Assembly: GCA_947497315.1 (NCBI GenBank)
Contig: CANMFX010000003.1
Location: 496,001-560,000, forward strand
Origin: an uncultured Sphingomonadaceae bacterium
GTDB taxonomy: Bacteria > Pseudomonadota > Alphaproteobacteria > Sphingomonadales > Sphingomonadaceae
DNA length: 64,000 nucleotides
Direction of reading: 5' to 3'
In this document: piece after piece, positions 55,616-63,756 of the stretch
Position numbering within the stretch: the first letter of the stretch is position 1
Layout of the letters: the number at the start of each line of letters is the position of its first letter
Program-made: the position numbers and the translations under genes
Notes under the pieces: generated by a model
The model's database searches: none
What the model saw: the letters and a program-made list of their open reading frames with translations, nothing else
Told to the model about the DNA's origin: nothing

Positions 55616-57295
55616 ATGCAAAAGAAATGGTTTGCCCTTGCGCTGATACCGGCGCTGGCTTTGGCGTCTTGTGTAATACAGGTGGATGATGCCGAAAACG
55701 CTGCCCCACTGCCAGAGGTCGCTGCACCGGAATTGTCGGTTGATACAATGCGTAATATTACGCAGGAGCTTTCTTCCGATGCCTTTGAAGGACGCGCACC
55801 GGGTACTATTGGCGAAGAAAAAACGCTTGCTCTGTTGACCAAAGAATTTGCCGAAGCTGGTTTGGAACCAGGTAATGGCGCTAGCTGGTTTCAGGATGTT
55901 CCGCTGGTCGAGATTGAAGCGAAAAACGTATCCGACCTGACGATCAAGGGCGGCACCGGCGACATGAGTTTCAAATATGGTCCTGAAATGGTGATTACAT
56001 CCTATCAGGAACAGCCGAAAATCGACGTCGCGGATAGTGAACTGGTCTTTGTCGGTTACGGCATCAACGCGCCCGAGCGGGAATGGAATGACTATGAGGG
56101 AGTCGACGTCAAAGGCAAGACCGTTGTCATACTTGTAAACGATCCGGATTTCGGAACCGAAAGCCTGGAAGGTGAATTTGGTGGTCGGGCGATGACCTAT
56201 TATGGACGCTGGACCTATAAATATGAAGAAGCGGCACGTCAGGGTGCAGCGGCTGCTTTGATCATTCATGACACAGCACCAGCGGCCTACGGCTGGAATG
56301 TTGTGGAATCCAGTTGGAGCGGACCGCAATTCTATGCGCAGTCAGCCAATGGTGGCGCTGATCAGACAAAGGCCAATGGTTGGGTTCAGAAGGATGTCGC
56401 TGCAAAGATTTTTGCCAGTGCCGGTCAGGATCTGGAAGCGATGATGGCCGCCGCGAAGAACAAGGATTTCAAAGCCGTGCCTCTGGGCGTGACCGCTTCG
56501 ATGTCCTTTGAAAATGACATAAGTAAAATGAACAGCAAGAATGTCATAGGCATGATCAAGGGCAAAACCCGGCCCGATGAATATGTGCTTTACACTGCGC
56601 ATTGGGATCATCTGGGACGTTGTAAGCCAGCACCTGACGGTGATGATATCTGTAACGGTGCTGTCGACAATGCCACCGGGACGGCCGCTTTGGTCGCTCT
56701 CGCCGAAGCGCATGTCAAGGCAGGCGCACCGGATCGCAGCATATTGTTTCTGGCCGTGACGGCGGAAGAATCCGGCCTGCTCGGATCAAAATATTATGCC
56801 GAGAATCCAGTCTATCCGCTCAACAAGACGGTTGGTGGTGTGAACATGGATGCCTTTGGCATGGCTGGTCCTGCGAAAAATGTCGTAGTGGTAGGCAAAG
56901 GCAAATCGCAACTCGATCGTTATCTGGAGGGTGCGTTGACCGTTGACGGGCGAACTGCCGAGGCTGAGCCGACACCTGAAAAAGGCTTTTACTATCGTTC
57001 CGACCACTTCAGCTTCGCGAAACTCGGCGTGCCGATGATTTATTTCGAAGGCGGTGAAGACCTTGTTGAAGGTGGTCGTGCCGCTGGTGAAGCGATCAGC
57101 CAGGATTATACCGAGAACAAGTACCATGGACCGAAAGACGAATTTGATCCGAACTGGAACTGGGACGGCGTCATGGGTGATCTGAAGGTCTATTATACTG
57201 TTGCTAGAATGCTGGCGATGACCGAAGATTGGCCGAACTGGAATGACGGCGACGAATTCCGTGATATCCGTGACAAGAGTCGCGCCGGGGCCTGA
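55616..57295 (+). CDS. M28-family zinc metallopeptidase lipoprotein
   Basis: A 559-residue secreted aminopeptidase-like protein. The lipobox LALASC at residues 15-20 predicts a lipoprotein. A PA-type insert domain lies around residues 130-290. The zinc site residues are in HWDHLG, GAVDNATGTAALV, TAEESGLLGSKYY, NMDAFG and YRSDHFSFA, all intact for a two-zinc M28 peptidase. It starts the co-directional run leading to the agmatine genes, 19 bp before the deiminase. Confidence 0.93.
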   Translation: MQKKWFALALIPALALASCVIQVDDAENAAPLPEVAAPELSVDTMRNITQELSSDAFEGRAPGTIGEEKTLALLTKEFAEAGLEPGNGASWFQDVPLVEIEAKNVSDLTIKGGTGDMSFKYGPEMVITSYQEQPKIDVADSELVFVGYGINAPEREWNDYEGVDVKGKTVVILVNDPDFGTESLEGEFGGRAMTYYGRWTYKYEEAARQGAAAALIIHDTAPAAYGWNVVESSWSGPQFYAQSANGGADQTKANGWVQKDVAAKIFASAGQDLEAMMAAAKNKDFKAVPLGVTASMSFENDISKMNSKNVIGMIKGKTRPDEYVLYTAHWDHLGRCKPAPDGDDICNGAVDNATGTAALVALAEAHVKAGAPDRSILFLAVTAEESGLLGSKYYAENPVYPLNKTVGGVNMDAFGMAGPAKNVVVVGKGKSQLDRYLEGALTVDGRTAEAEPTPEKGFYYRSDHFSFAKLGVPMIYFEGGEDLVEGGRAAGEAISQDYTENKYHGPKDEFDPNWNWDGVMGDLKVYYTVARMLAMTEDWPNWNDGDEFRDIRDKSRAGA

Positions 57296-57314
57296 TCTCT
57301 AACCGCTTGCATAT

Positions 57315-58292
57315 ATGATGAGATGGCCAGCCGAATGGGAACCGCATGAAGCGGTCTGGATCGGCTTTCCGGGCAATCCGAATGAATGGCCGCAGCAATT
57401 GGCGGAGGCGCAGCACGAAGTTGCCGCCTTCGCCAATGCCATTCGTGATGATGGCAATGGCGAGCAAGTCAGGCTTGTTTGCCGGGACTCCGGCGATGCG
57501 AAACGAGCGTCCGAACTGGTTCATCATGATATCGAAATTATGCTCCAACCCTTTGGTGATATTTGGTTGCGCGATACCGGGCCGATAATAACGGTCGGCG
57601 CGGATAGACAGGCCCAGGACTTTGGCTTTAATGGTTGGGGTAGGAAGTTCGAAATGGCGGGCGATCAGGATATCGGGCAGCGCCTTGCGACCGCTGCAGG
57701 ACTGTCCGTTTGCCAGCATGATTGGATATTGGAAGGCGGTGCCATTGATGGAGATGGTGCTGGCCAGCTTATCACCACCGAACAGTGCCTGCTCAATCCC
57801 AATCGCAACCATAATATGGACAAAAATGAAGCGCGCCAGAAGTTACGGCAAGCGTTAAATATTGAGCATGTTTGCTGGCTTGGCGATGGGTTGAAGGCTG
57901 ATCATACCGATGGCCATGTCGATAATCTGGCACGCTTTGTAGCAGCCGGAAAAATCGTGATTCCGCAGGCCAGTGATGTTGATGATCCCAATGCCGATAT
58001 TTTTGACGATGCTGCTAACCGTGCGGCAATAGCCGGCCTAAATGTCGTTCGCATACCATCCGTTGGCAAATATGAAATTGACGATGACATCGCGCCTGCC
58101 AGCTATATGAATTTCTATGTAGGAAACGCTGTTGTTGCCGTGCCGCAATATGGAGCGAGTTCTGACGCTGCTGCAGTGGAGTTTCTTGCGGAATTGTTTC
58201 CTGATCGCAAAGTCATCGGCCTTTCCAGCAAAGCCTTGTTGCATGGTGGCGGGAGCTTTCACTGCATCTCGCAGCAAATCCCCCAGATCTGA
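57315..58292 (+). CDS. aguA: Agmatine deiminase
   Basis: A 325-residue enzyme of the guanidino-group-modifying fold converting agmatine to N-carbamoylputrescine and ammonia. It shows PAEWEPHEAVWIGFPGNP, the FGDIWLRDTGPI motif with catalytic acid, LEGGAIDGDG, the histidine in DHTDGHVDNLARFV, and the nucleophile C317 in GGGSFHCISQQ. The partner amidase AguB lies 3.8 kb downstream on the same strand. Confidence 0.92.
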   Translation: MMRWPAEWEPHEAVWIGFPGNPNEWPQQLAEAQHEVAAFANAIRDDGNGEQVRLVCRDSGDAKRASELVHHDIEIMLQPFGDIWLRDTGPIITVGADRQAQDFGFNGWGRKFEMAGDQDIGQRLATAAGLSVCQHDWILEGGAIDGDGAGQLITTEQCLLNPNRNHNMDKNEARQKLRQALNIEHVCWLGDGLKADHTDGHVDNLARFVAAGKIVIPQASDVDDPNADIFDDAANRAAIAGLNVVRIPSVGKYEIDDDIAPASYMNFYVGNAVVAVPQYGASSDAAAVEFLAELFPDRKVIGLSSKALLHGGGSFHCISQQIPQI

Positions 58293-58380
58293 TTTTCTGT
58301 AACCTCAATCCGATTCAAACGAACTATGTTTGAGGGGAGCAAAATGCTAATCCCTTTCCATATGATTGATAGGATGGCCT

Positions 58381-59901
58381 ATGGCTGATGGAATTTTGAG
58401 TGTTTTGAGCGCGCTCACATATATATTGGTTTTTTTGCTCGGCCTTGGTTTGGCCGGTGTGATCGTCCTGTTCGTCATCGACATAACGCAAAAGCAGGAT
58501 GCCGTGCGTCGGAACTATCCAGTTATCGGCCGGTTTCGTCATCTGTTCAGCAGTCTGGGTGAATTTTTCCGGCAGTATTTCTTCGCCATGGACCGGGAGG
58601 AAATGCCCTTCAATCGGGCGGAACGGGAATGGGTTGGTCGCGCGGCAAAGGGTACGGGCAATACGATTGCTTTTGGCTCTACAAAAAACCTCGACCCTGC
58701 CGGTACCCCGATTTTCGTCAATTGCCCGTTTCCCACGCTGGAAAAAGATGCTGCGGAAACCGCAACATGCACATTGGGTCCCTATTGCGAGAAACCCTTT
58801 GAAGCCAAATCACTGTTCAACGTCTCTGCGATGAGTTTTGGTGCGCTGTCTGTACCGGCGGTAAGGGCACTGTCTCATGGAGCCAAAATGGCGGGATGCT
58901 GGATGAACACCGGTGAGGGCGGTTTGTCGCCTTATCATCTCGAGGGAGGTTGTGACATTGTCTTTCAGATTGGTACCGCCAAATATGGCGTGCGCAACGA
59001 TGATGGCAGTTTGAATGACGATAAACTGCGAGCGATAGCGGATCACGAGCAAGTCCGTATGTTCGAGATCAAAATGTCGCAAGGTGCGAAACCTGGAAAA
59101 GGCGGCATTTTGCCCGCCGCGAAGGTTACAGAGGCAATCGCAAAAGTGCGGGGTATTCCGGAAGGCAAAGCATCCATTTCCCCCAATCGCCATCCAGAAA
59201 TCAACAGCGTGGAAGACATGCTCGATTTTGTTGATCATGTCCGCGAAGTCACTGGCAAGCCGACCGGCATCAAAGCTGTTATCGGTGCCTACGGCTGGAT
59301 AGAGAGCCTTTGCGAGGAAATTCATCGTCGCGGTATAGAGAGTGCACCGGATTTCTTCACGCTTGATGGCGGTGATGGCGGGACCGGTGCCGCGCCAATG
59401 CCGTTGATGGACAATGTCGGCCTGCAGCTGGATGAAAGCCTGCCGATGCTTTCTGATATCCTGCACAAATATGATTTGCGGCAGCGCGTCCGGATTATCG
59501 CATCGGGTAAAAGGATTACGCCCAGCGAGGTGGCCTGGGCCATTTGTGCGGGCGCGGATTTCGTGAACAGCGCGCGCGGTTTCATGTTTTCACTAGGATG
59601 TATTCAGGCGATGAAATGCAACAAGAATACATGCCCTACCGGCATCACAACCCATGATCCTAGGCTGCAGCGAGGGCTTGATCCGTCGGACAAAAAAGTC
59701 AAGGTCGCCAACTATTGCAAAAGTCTTGTTCACGAGGTTGAAGTGCTGGCCCACAGCTGCGGCGTTGACGAGCCGCGTCAATTGGGCCGTAAGCATGTCC
59801 GTATCGTTCAGGACACTGGCAAGTCGATTGCGCTGGATGAGCTCTATCCGCGGCCGGAGGTTGTAAAGAAATTCAATGCGATAGAAGACATCTCTGGATA
59901 A
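58381..59901 (+). CDS. Membrane-anchored FMN-binding glutamate synthase domain protein
   Basis: A 506-residue protein with one N-terminal transmembrane helix (LTYILVFLLGLGLAGVIVLFV) followed by the FMN/2-oxoglutarate-binding barrel of the glutamate synthase large subunit (EAKSLFNVSAMSFGALS, HREINS-like ISPNRHPEINS, DGGDGGTGAAPMPL). The iron-sulfur cysteines are in MKCNKNTCPTGI. The N-terminal glutaminase domain of GltB is absent, so it should not use glutamine directly. The reaction is uncertain. AGGATGG precedes the ATG at 58381, preferred to 58366. Confidence 0.88.
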   Translation: MADGILSVLSALTYILVFLLGLGLAGVIVLFVIDITQKQDAVRRNYPVIGRFRHLFSSLGEFFRQYFFAMDREEMPFNRAEREWVGRAAKGTGNTIAFGSTKNLDPAGTPIFVNCPFPTLEKDAAETATCTLGPYCEKPFEAKSLFNVSAMSFGALSVPAVRALSHGAKMAGCWMNTGEGGLSPYHLEGGCDIVFQIGTAKYGVRNDDGSLNDDKLRAIADHEQVRMFEIKMSQGAKPGKGGILPAAKVTEAIAKVRGIPEGKASISPNRHPEINSVEDMLDFVDHVREVTGKPTGIKAVIGAYGWIESLCEEIHRRGIESAPDFFTLDGGDGGTGAAPMPLMDNVGLQLDESLPMLSDILHKYDLRQRVRIIASGKRITPSEVAWAICAGADFVNSARGFMFSLGCIQAMKCNKNTCPTGITTHDPRLQRGLDPSDKKVKVANYCKSLVHEVEVLAHSCGVDEPRQLGRKHVRIVQDTGKSIALDELYPRPEVVKKFNAIEDISG

Positions 59902-59976
59902 ACTGCTTTGCATGTCTGTGCAGCTGATTTATGTCGTCTATCAGAGAGATAATCCCCAACTGAAAGGCCGGAAAGA

Positions 59977-60837
59977 ATGACAAAGAAGCTCTTATTCGCT
60001 GGTGTCGCAACCGCGTTATTGGCAGCTGCAGGAGTGCCCGCGCTGGCGGAAGATGATGCCAAAGCTGGCACGACGCAAAGTGATGCTAACCTGATGGCGG
60101 TGATCAACCATGATCGGCGCAAGGATGATAATGCCCGCGACGTTTATCGTAATCCGGCTGAGACTCTCGCTTTCTTCCAGGTAAAACCGACTCATACCGT
60201 TGCGGAATATGGCCCGGGAGGAGGGTGGTACACACGGATATTACTGCCGTACCTCAGCGCCAATGGAAAATATGTCGCGGTGAATGGCAATAGCGACAGC
60301 ATTAATTTTACCAGCCGTGCACGCGAAGGCCGCTCGAAAAGCTGGCCCGAGCGTTTCCCTGATGCTGCATCAGGGTGGACAGGTATTCCTGCCGATCAAA
60401 TTGCCGCTTTTGAAAGCGACGAAGTGCCTGACGAGATGAAAGGCAAGATCGACCGGGTGGTAATCTTTCGCTCACTGCATGGAATGCTCAACGGCACGCG
60501 CGCCGATTCCGAATTACGCGCTTTGCGAGATATTCTTGCTGATGATGGCATGATCGGCGTTGTCCAGCATCGTGCAAATGCTGATGCGCCTTATGCAATG
60601 TCCAATGGAACAAAGGGGTATCTCAAACAGGATTCCGTTATCGCGCTATTCGAACTGAACGGCTTTGAATTGGTGGACTCGTCTGAGATTAATGCCAATC
60701 CAAAAGATACAAAAGACTATGAGAAAGGCGTGTGGACATTGCCGCCTGTCCTTACGAACAAGGATCAAGACAGAGCGAAATATCAGGCCATCGGCGAATC
60801 CGACCGAATGACCTTGCTATTCAAGAAAAGACCTTAG
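59977..60837 (+). CDS. Exported SAM-methyltransferase-like protein, copy 1
   Basis: A 286-residue protein with a signal peptide (LFAGVATALLAAAGVPALA-E) followed by a class I methyltransferase-like fold. The motif I region reads AEYGPGGGWYTRILLPYL, as in the COG4798-type predicted methyltransferases. Later blocks include GMIGVVQHRANAD and GESDRMTLLFKK at the end. The next gene is a paralogue with the same architecture. SAM is not known to be available in the periplasm, so the actual activity is doubtful. Confidence 0.82.
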   Translation: MTKKLLFAGVATALLAAAGVPALAEDDAKAGTTQSDANLMAVINHDRRKDDNARDVYRNPAETLAFFQVKPTHTVAEYGPGGGWYTRILLPYLSANGKYVAVNGNSDSINFTSRAREGRSKSWPERFPDAASGWTGIPADQIAAFESDEVPDEMKGKIDRVVIFRSLHGMLNGTRADSELRALRDILADDGMIGVVQHRANADAPYAMSNGTKGYLKQDSVIALFELNGFELVDSSEINANPKDTKDYEKGVWTLPPVLTNKDQDRAKYQAIGESDRMTLLFKKRP

Positions 60838-60844
60838 TCTTTGG

Positions 60845-60871
60845 GAGGGGCGATAATCCGTATCGCCTCTC
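60845..60871 (+). other. Hairpin between the two methyltransferase-like genes
   Basis: An 11-bp stem with one mismatch (60845-60855 with 60861-60871, core GGCGATA/TATCGCC) closes a 5-base loop. No T-run follows, so it probably tunes the relative amounts of the two mRNAs. Confidence 0.5.
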
Positions 60872-60901
60872 TCGTTGAATAATTGCCGAAGGAGAGGAAA
60901 G

Positions 60902-61759
60902 ATGACGAAAAAGAAATGGATTATGATGGGCGCGGTTATGGCGCTTGGAGCACTTGCCCTTGCTCCGGCTTCGGCAAAACATCATGCAAAAGATGGTGCG
61001 TCAGGTGACACCAATTTGCGTACTGTCATCACGCACGAACGCCGTGCAGAAGACAAGGCTCGTGACAAGTATCGCAATCCGGCTCAGACCATCAGTTTCT
61101 TTGATATCCAACCCGGCGACACGGTCGTCGAATATGTTCCCGGTGGTGGCTGGTACTCCAGGATATTAGCACCTTATGTCGCAGAAAAAGGCAAGTTTAT
61201 CGGGCTTACCTTTGCGCCGGATCCCCTGCCATTCGGAGACGAGGCAAAAGAACGTATTCGCGGCTTCCCAACCAAATTTCCCAATGATGTCGCCGAATGG
61301 ACCGGAATGCCAGCCGCGAAATTTTCTGCCTACACAACCGACAAGGTTCCAGAAGAGGCCAATGGCACGGCAGACTACGTCATCATTCCGCGGATGATGC
61401 ACAACCTGATGCGATGGAATCTGGCAGATAGCGAAATCAAGGTGATGCGCAATATGCTGAAAGATGGCGGCATGCTCGGCATCATTCAGCATCGGGCCAA
61501 AGACGGAACGCCGTTTAGCTATGCCGATGGCAATAAAGGCTATTTGCACACTGATACCGTGGTGAAATTCATGGAGGCGCATGGCTTTGAACTGGTGAAG
61601 CAGTCCGAAGTCAATGCGAACCCCAAAGACACGGCGGACTATCCCAAAGGTGTCTGGACCCTGCCGCCACGCTATGCTGAGGGCGATACGGACAAAGCCA
61701 AATATACTGAAATTGGCGAATCTGATCGTATGACGTTGCTGTTCAAAAAGCTGCCATGA
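60902..61759 (+). CDS. Exported SAM-methyltransferase-like protein, copy 2
   Basis: A 285-residue paralogue of the preceding gene. The signal peptide (MMGAVMALGALALAPASA-K) is followed by RNPAQTISFFDIQPGDTVVE, motif I VEYVPGGGWYSRILAPYV, MLGIIQHRAKDGTP, YPKGVWTLPP and GESDRMTLLFKK. The two proteins align end to end, with clear divergence in the middle. GGAGAGGAAAG lies before the ATG at 60902. The upstream TTG at 60875 is not used. This is an old tandem duplication. Confidence 0.82.
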   Translation: MTKKKWIMMGAVMALGALALAPASAKHHAKDGASGDTNLRTVITHERRAEDKARDKYRNPAQTISFFDIQPGDTVVEYVPGGGWYSRILAPYVAEKGKFIGLTFAPDPLPFGDEAKERIRGFPTKFPNDVAEWTGMPAAKFSAYTTDKVPEEANGTADYVIIPRMMHNLMRWNLADSEIKVMRNMLKDGGMLGIIQHRAKDGTPFSYADGNKGYLHTDTVVKFMEAHGFELVKQSEVNANPKDTADYPKGVWTLPPRYAEGDTDKAKYTEIGESDRMTLLFKKLP

Positions 61760-61773
61760 CGTTATGTTGAAAT

Positions 61774-62124
61774 ATGGGTGAATTTGCGGTCCGGGCCATA
61801 GTTTCGGGTATCATTGTCGCCATTGTTGCGATAATCGCCCGGCGCTATCCGGCCATGGGCGCCCTTATCGCGTCATTGCCGCTGATTTCGATATTGGCGA
61901 TGATCTGGTTGTGGCGGGATACCGGCGATACGGAGTTGCTGGCCGGGCATGTGCAGGCGACTTTCTTCTATGTCATTCCGAGTCTGCCGATGTTTCTCCT
62001 CATTCCGATGATGTTGCGGCAGGGGATAAATTTCTGGGCTTCGCTGTCGGCCGGCATATTGGTGACGATAATTCTCTATATCGCGACAATTCCGATTGCG
62101 GCCCGTTTCGGCATCAAGCTATGA
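61774..62124 (+). CDS. DUF3147 family membrane protein
   Basis: A 116-residue inner-membrane protein with four hydrophobic helices and little else. The segment RRYPAMGALIASLPLISILAMIWLW fits the DUF3147 family, whose function is unknown. It begins 14 bases after the second methyltransferase-like gene and ends 7 bases before aguB, so it is probably in the same transcript. Confidence 0.78.
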   Translation: MGEFAVRAIVSGIIVAIVAIIARRYPAMGALIASLPLISILAMIWLWRDTGDTELLAGHVQATFFYVIPSLPMFLLIPMMLRQGINFWASLSAGILVTIILYIATIPIAARFGIKL

Positions 62125-62131
62125 GCGCATC

Positions 62132-62983
62132 ATGACACAGAATATCACGGTTGCCGCCTTGCAGCTGTCCCTGAATGGCAGTGAAGCGGAAAATATCGAA
62201 GCGGTCAGCGCACATGTAGCCGAAGCGGCAGAGCAGCGCGCCCAGATCATATTACCGCCGGAGCTTTTTGCTGGCCCCTACTTCTGCAAGATGGAAGACG
62301 AGGCATTATTCGCGCTCGCGAAACCAGCACAAGACAGCGCGCCGGTGCGGGCGATGCAAAAACTCGCGAAGCAATTAGGCGTCGCAATTCCAGCGAGTTT
62401 CTTTGAGCGTGACGGGCCGCATTATTATAACAGCATCGCGATGATTGATCCGGATGGCGAGATCATGGGCGTCTACCGCAAAAGCCATATTCCCGACGGC
62501 CCGGGCTATGAGGAAAAATTCTATTTCCGCCCCGGCAATAGCGGTTTCAAGGTCTGGGATGTTTTCGGTACGACCATCGGTGTCGGAATTTGCTGGGACC
62601 AATGGTATCCCGAAACAGCGCGGGCGATGGCTTTAATGGGGGCAGAAATCCTATTCTACCCCACCGCGATCGGTTCAGAGCCTTATGACGCAGACTTGGA
62701 CACCAGTCGCATGTGGCGGCGCGCAATGCAGGGTCACGCCGTGAGCAACTGCATTCCGGTAATTGCTAGCAATCGTATCGGTGAGGAAGACGGGCAGGCC
62801 TTTTACGGACATAGCTTCATTGCCAATGAATGGGGTGACCTGGTGCTGGAATATGGCGCGGAAGACAGCGGCGTGTTGGTTGCGACTTTCGATCTGGAGC
62901 AAGCGCGCAAACATCGGGCAGGCATGGGTTTTTTCAGGGATCGCCGACCGGACCTTTATGGGCGGTTGGTTGAGGATCGCTAA
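62132..62983 (+). CDS. aguB: N-carbamoylputrescine amidase
   Basis: A 283-residue nitrilase-superfamily enzyme hydrolysing N-carbamoylputrescine to putrescine, CO2 and ammonia. The catalytic triad is E in ILPPELFAGPYF, K in GVYRKSHIPDGPGY and C154 in VGICWDQWYPE. The C-terminal RDRRPDLYGRL is typical for AguB. The start MTQNITVAALQLS at 62132 was chosen over an upstream frame inside the DUF3147 gene. Together with aguA it completes the agmatine route to putrescine. Confidence 0.93.
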   Translation: MTQNITVAALQLSLNGSEAENIEAVSAHVAEAAEQRAQIILPPELFAGPYFCKMEDEALFALAKPAQDSAPVRAMQKLAKQLGVAIPASFFERDGPHYYNSIAMIDPDGEIMGVYRKSHIPDGPGYEEKFYFRPGNSGFKVWDVFGTTIGVGICWDQWYPETARAMALMGAEILFYPTAIGSEPYDADLDTSRMWRRAMQGHAVSNCIPVIASNRIGEEDGQAFYGHSFIANEWGDLVLEYGAEDSGVLVATFDLEQARKHRAGMGFFRDRRPDLYGRLVEDR

Positions 62984-63015
62984 TATTGAAGATTTTTTGC
63001 GCTCGCTAAACCAAG

Positions 63016-63756
63016 CTATGTTGATCGTTTTAATATACCTTTGATATCGACAGTTCGATTCCAATAGTTTTGCATCCAGATCCATTTTTTCCGGTCACTA
63101 CCGTTGAGGTTTCTGTTACTACACTGAGTGGCGACATACTCAGCAAACTTTGCAGCTCCAGGTTCCAAAATCAAACCGTTCCCGTTCGGATTATCGCCCT
63201 CGTGTTTTTCCTCCATTCTAAGATAGTGTAACATTTCACTTTGATCATCGCAGTCGTTTCGAACAAATTTTGACAACAAGTTTTCCTCGCCATCTGAATG
63301 CTTCTCCAGGTCCTTTAGAACTTGGGTGCTTAACAAGATCCTTGGTGGGCTGCCGCTCTTGTCATATCGGGCGGCTTCTATCAATCCTGGACCAAAGACA
63401 ATTTTTGAGCCGTGATGAATGTTGCCTAATACTATGCCGCCCCTAACTAGTAATCTAACTCCTAGTAAGTTTAAGACGGTTCCAGACGCGGCAAATAAAA
63501 TTTGCTTTAGTCCTTCAATATTTCTCTCGGCTGAAAACACAATGCAATCACTAAACTGCGTGCTGTAAAAACCTTTAGCTGAATTACTTTGGAATGGAAA
63601 CTTCATACGAGCCAAGGCTTGAGAAACCTCCATTCTCTTTTCGACAGACTTGTCGGCTTCCATAGTGAAAGATGAAAAACCCAAAATATCCAAAAAAGCC
63701 ACGTACTTTTGGCGATATTTATCGAACTTCTCGACGCTCTTAGCTTGATCTTCCAA
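63016..63756 (-). CDS. Class III nucleotidyl-cyclase-like protein (PycC-type single domain)
   Basis: A 246-residue protein with a single class III cyclase-type domain. Metal-binding aspartates D23 (YVAFLDILGFS) and D70 (FSDCIVFS) are 47 residues apart as expected. R105 (RGGIVLG) and R130 in FGPGLIEAARYD are present, but the usual N-x-x-x-R asparagine is not (I126). This pattern recalls Pycsar-type pyrimidine cyclases. AAGGAGG lies 9 bases before a TTG at 63756, the inferred start, inside the 3' end of the glycosylase gene. The gene is AT-rich (25 of 60 G+C at 63241-63300). No effector gene is visible. Confidence 0.65.
   Translation of the reverse strand: MEDQAKSVEKFDKYRQKYVAFLDILGFSSFTMEADKSVEKRMEVSQALARMKFPFQSNSAKGFYSTQFSDCIVFSAERNIEGLKQILFAASGTVLNLLGVRLLVRGGIVLGNIHHGSKIVFGPGLIEAARYDKSGSPPRILLSTQVLKDLEKHSDGEENLLSKFVRNDCDDQSEMLHYLRMEEKHEGDNPNGNGLILEPGAAKFAEYVATQCSNRNLNGSDRKKWIWMQNYWNRTVDIKGILKRST

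Noticed and set aside
55562-56329. A 255-codon minus-strand frame
   Set aside because: It is antisense to the M28 peptidase, which has all zinc-binding motifs, and it has no coding signals of its own.
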